DNA of 64,000 bases, from assembly GCF_011308835.1 (NCBI RefSeq), contig NZ_JAAOHY010000005.1, positions 171,517 through 235,516 on the forward strand, given 5' to 3'. This DNA comes from Paracoccus xiamenensis (lineage in GTDB: Bacteria; Pseudomonadota; Alphaproteobacteria; Rhodobacterales; Rhodobacteraceae). A model generated the notes under the pieces. That model was not told the origin of the DNA and did no database searches. It was given only the letters and a program-made list of their open reading frames with translations. Position 1 is the stretch's first letter, and each line of letters begins with the position of its first letter. The position numbers were made by a program, and so were the translations under genes. This document shows, piece by piece, positions 63,858-64,000 of the stretch.

Positions 63858-64000
63858 CCGTGCGTCGACCGATTTGGAATGAGAACGGCGGTGCGAAATT
63901 AGTCCACGTTAGCGGCGGCATGGTGCTGCTGCGGGCGGCGTAAAAGTCGTCCACCTATTGCCTTTCTGCGTCAGCAGGGAGGGCGTGAGGATTTACAGCG
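63858..64000. other. Region upstream of the helicase gene, window edge
   Basis: No convincing gene or promoter is visible. Open frames here on the minus strand overlap the helicase in another frame and lack family features. Further genes of the island may lie beyond the window. Confidence 0.3.

Noticed and set aside
63742..63954. 70-codon minus-strand ORF at the window edge
   Set aside because: It overlaps the helicase N-terminus in another frame, is Arg/Pro-rich and starts with GTG without support.

Overview
The window is GC-rich bacterial DNA with tightly packed genes. It looks like a chromosomal segment of an alphaproteobacterium of the Rhodobacteraceae, probably Paracoccus or a close relative. 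The evidence is the type of housekeeping genes (def-fmt, serC-serA, secA, pnp, rpsO, leuC-leuD-leuB, argJ), UPF0314 and CreA proteins, a LIV-type ABC cluster mixed with CoA ligases, and a repeated GC-hairpin/GGATATTT element of a kind I associate with this family. This is inference from protein content; there is no rRNA here to test it.

Layout. 1-1521: end of a peptide deformylase gene, a second deformylase-like gene whose two key catalytic residues are substituted, and fmt. 1571-1644: tRNA-Gly. 1683-7276 (minus): a peptide/nickel-type ABC importer operon ending in a DUF1684 gene. 7394-9071 (minus): a sulfite dehydrogenase pair, cytochrome c plus a molybdopterin subunit that carries a frameshift. 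9313-9398: tRNA-Leu, then an MTA/SAH nucleosidase-like gene, an MsbA-type ABC exporter and a PQQ-dehydrogenase/cytochrome c fusion. 14034-17094: a lipoprotein gene and the serine pathway unit serC-serA, with a structured leader and a terminator. 17120-21939: phosphatase, UPF0314, CreA, sugar transferase, Usp, NifU-like, TsaB and RimI. 22060-27633: secA, a parvulin isomerase, argJ and mutT. 27749-27877: a 42-residue ORF with its own terminator.

28100-37755 (minus) is one long cluster: acyl-CoA synthetase, a small membrane protein, LivG, LivH, a VOC protein, LivM, a binding protein, LivF, a PaaK-like enzyme and a ModE-type DNA-binding protein. It probably imports an organic acid and activates it with CoA. 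A hybrid histidine kinase and response regulator follow (37942-40519). Then come a strong candidate for an uncharacterised small RNA on the minus strand (about 40550-40680), an aldehyde dehydrogenase and a 1-Cys peroxiredoxin. An AT-rich insertion with a DUF2971 gene lies at about 43290-44370. Next are a glycosyltransferase, pnp, putP, a YdeI-like gene, rpsO, an RTX-repeat protein and rluE. The leucine genes (52319-57183) enclose a secreted EEP-fold protein and a small secreted protein, and an EamA transporter follows leuB.

The end of the window, beyond tRNA-Pro (58222-58298), has the character of an acquired island: two unknown small genes, an Xre-type regulator, and a translationally coupled pair of an Upf1-like superfamily 1 helicase and a double-HKD phospholipase D-type nuclease with a winged helix. 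Helicase plus PLD nuclease is the make-up of Mokosh-type anti-phage defence, but here without the kinase domain of type I. This is the best candidate for a new or divergent biological system in the window.
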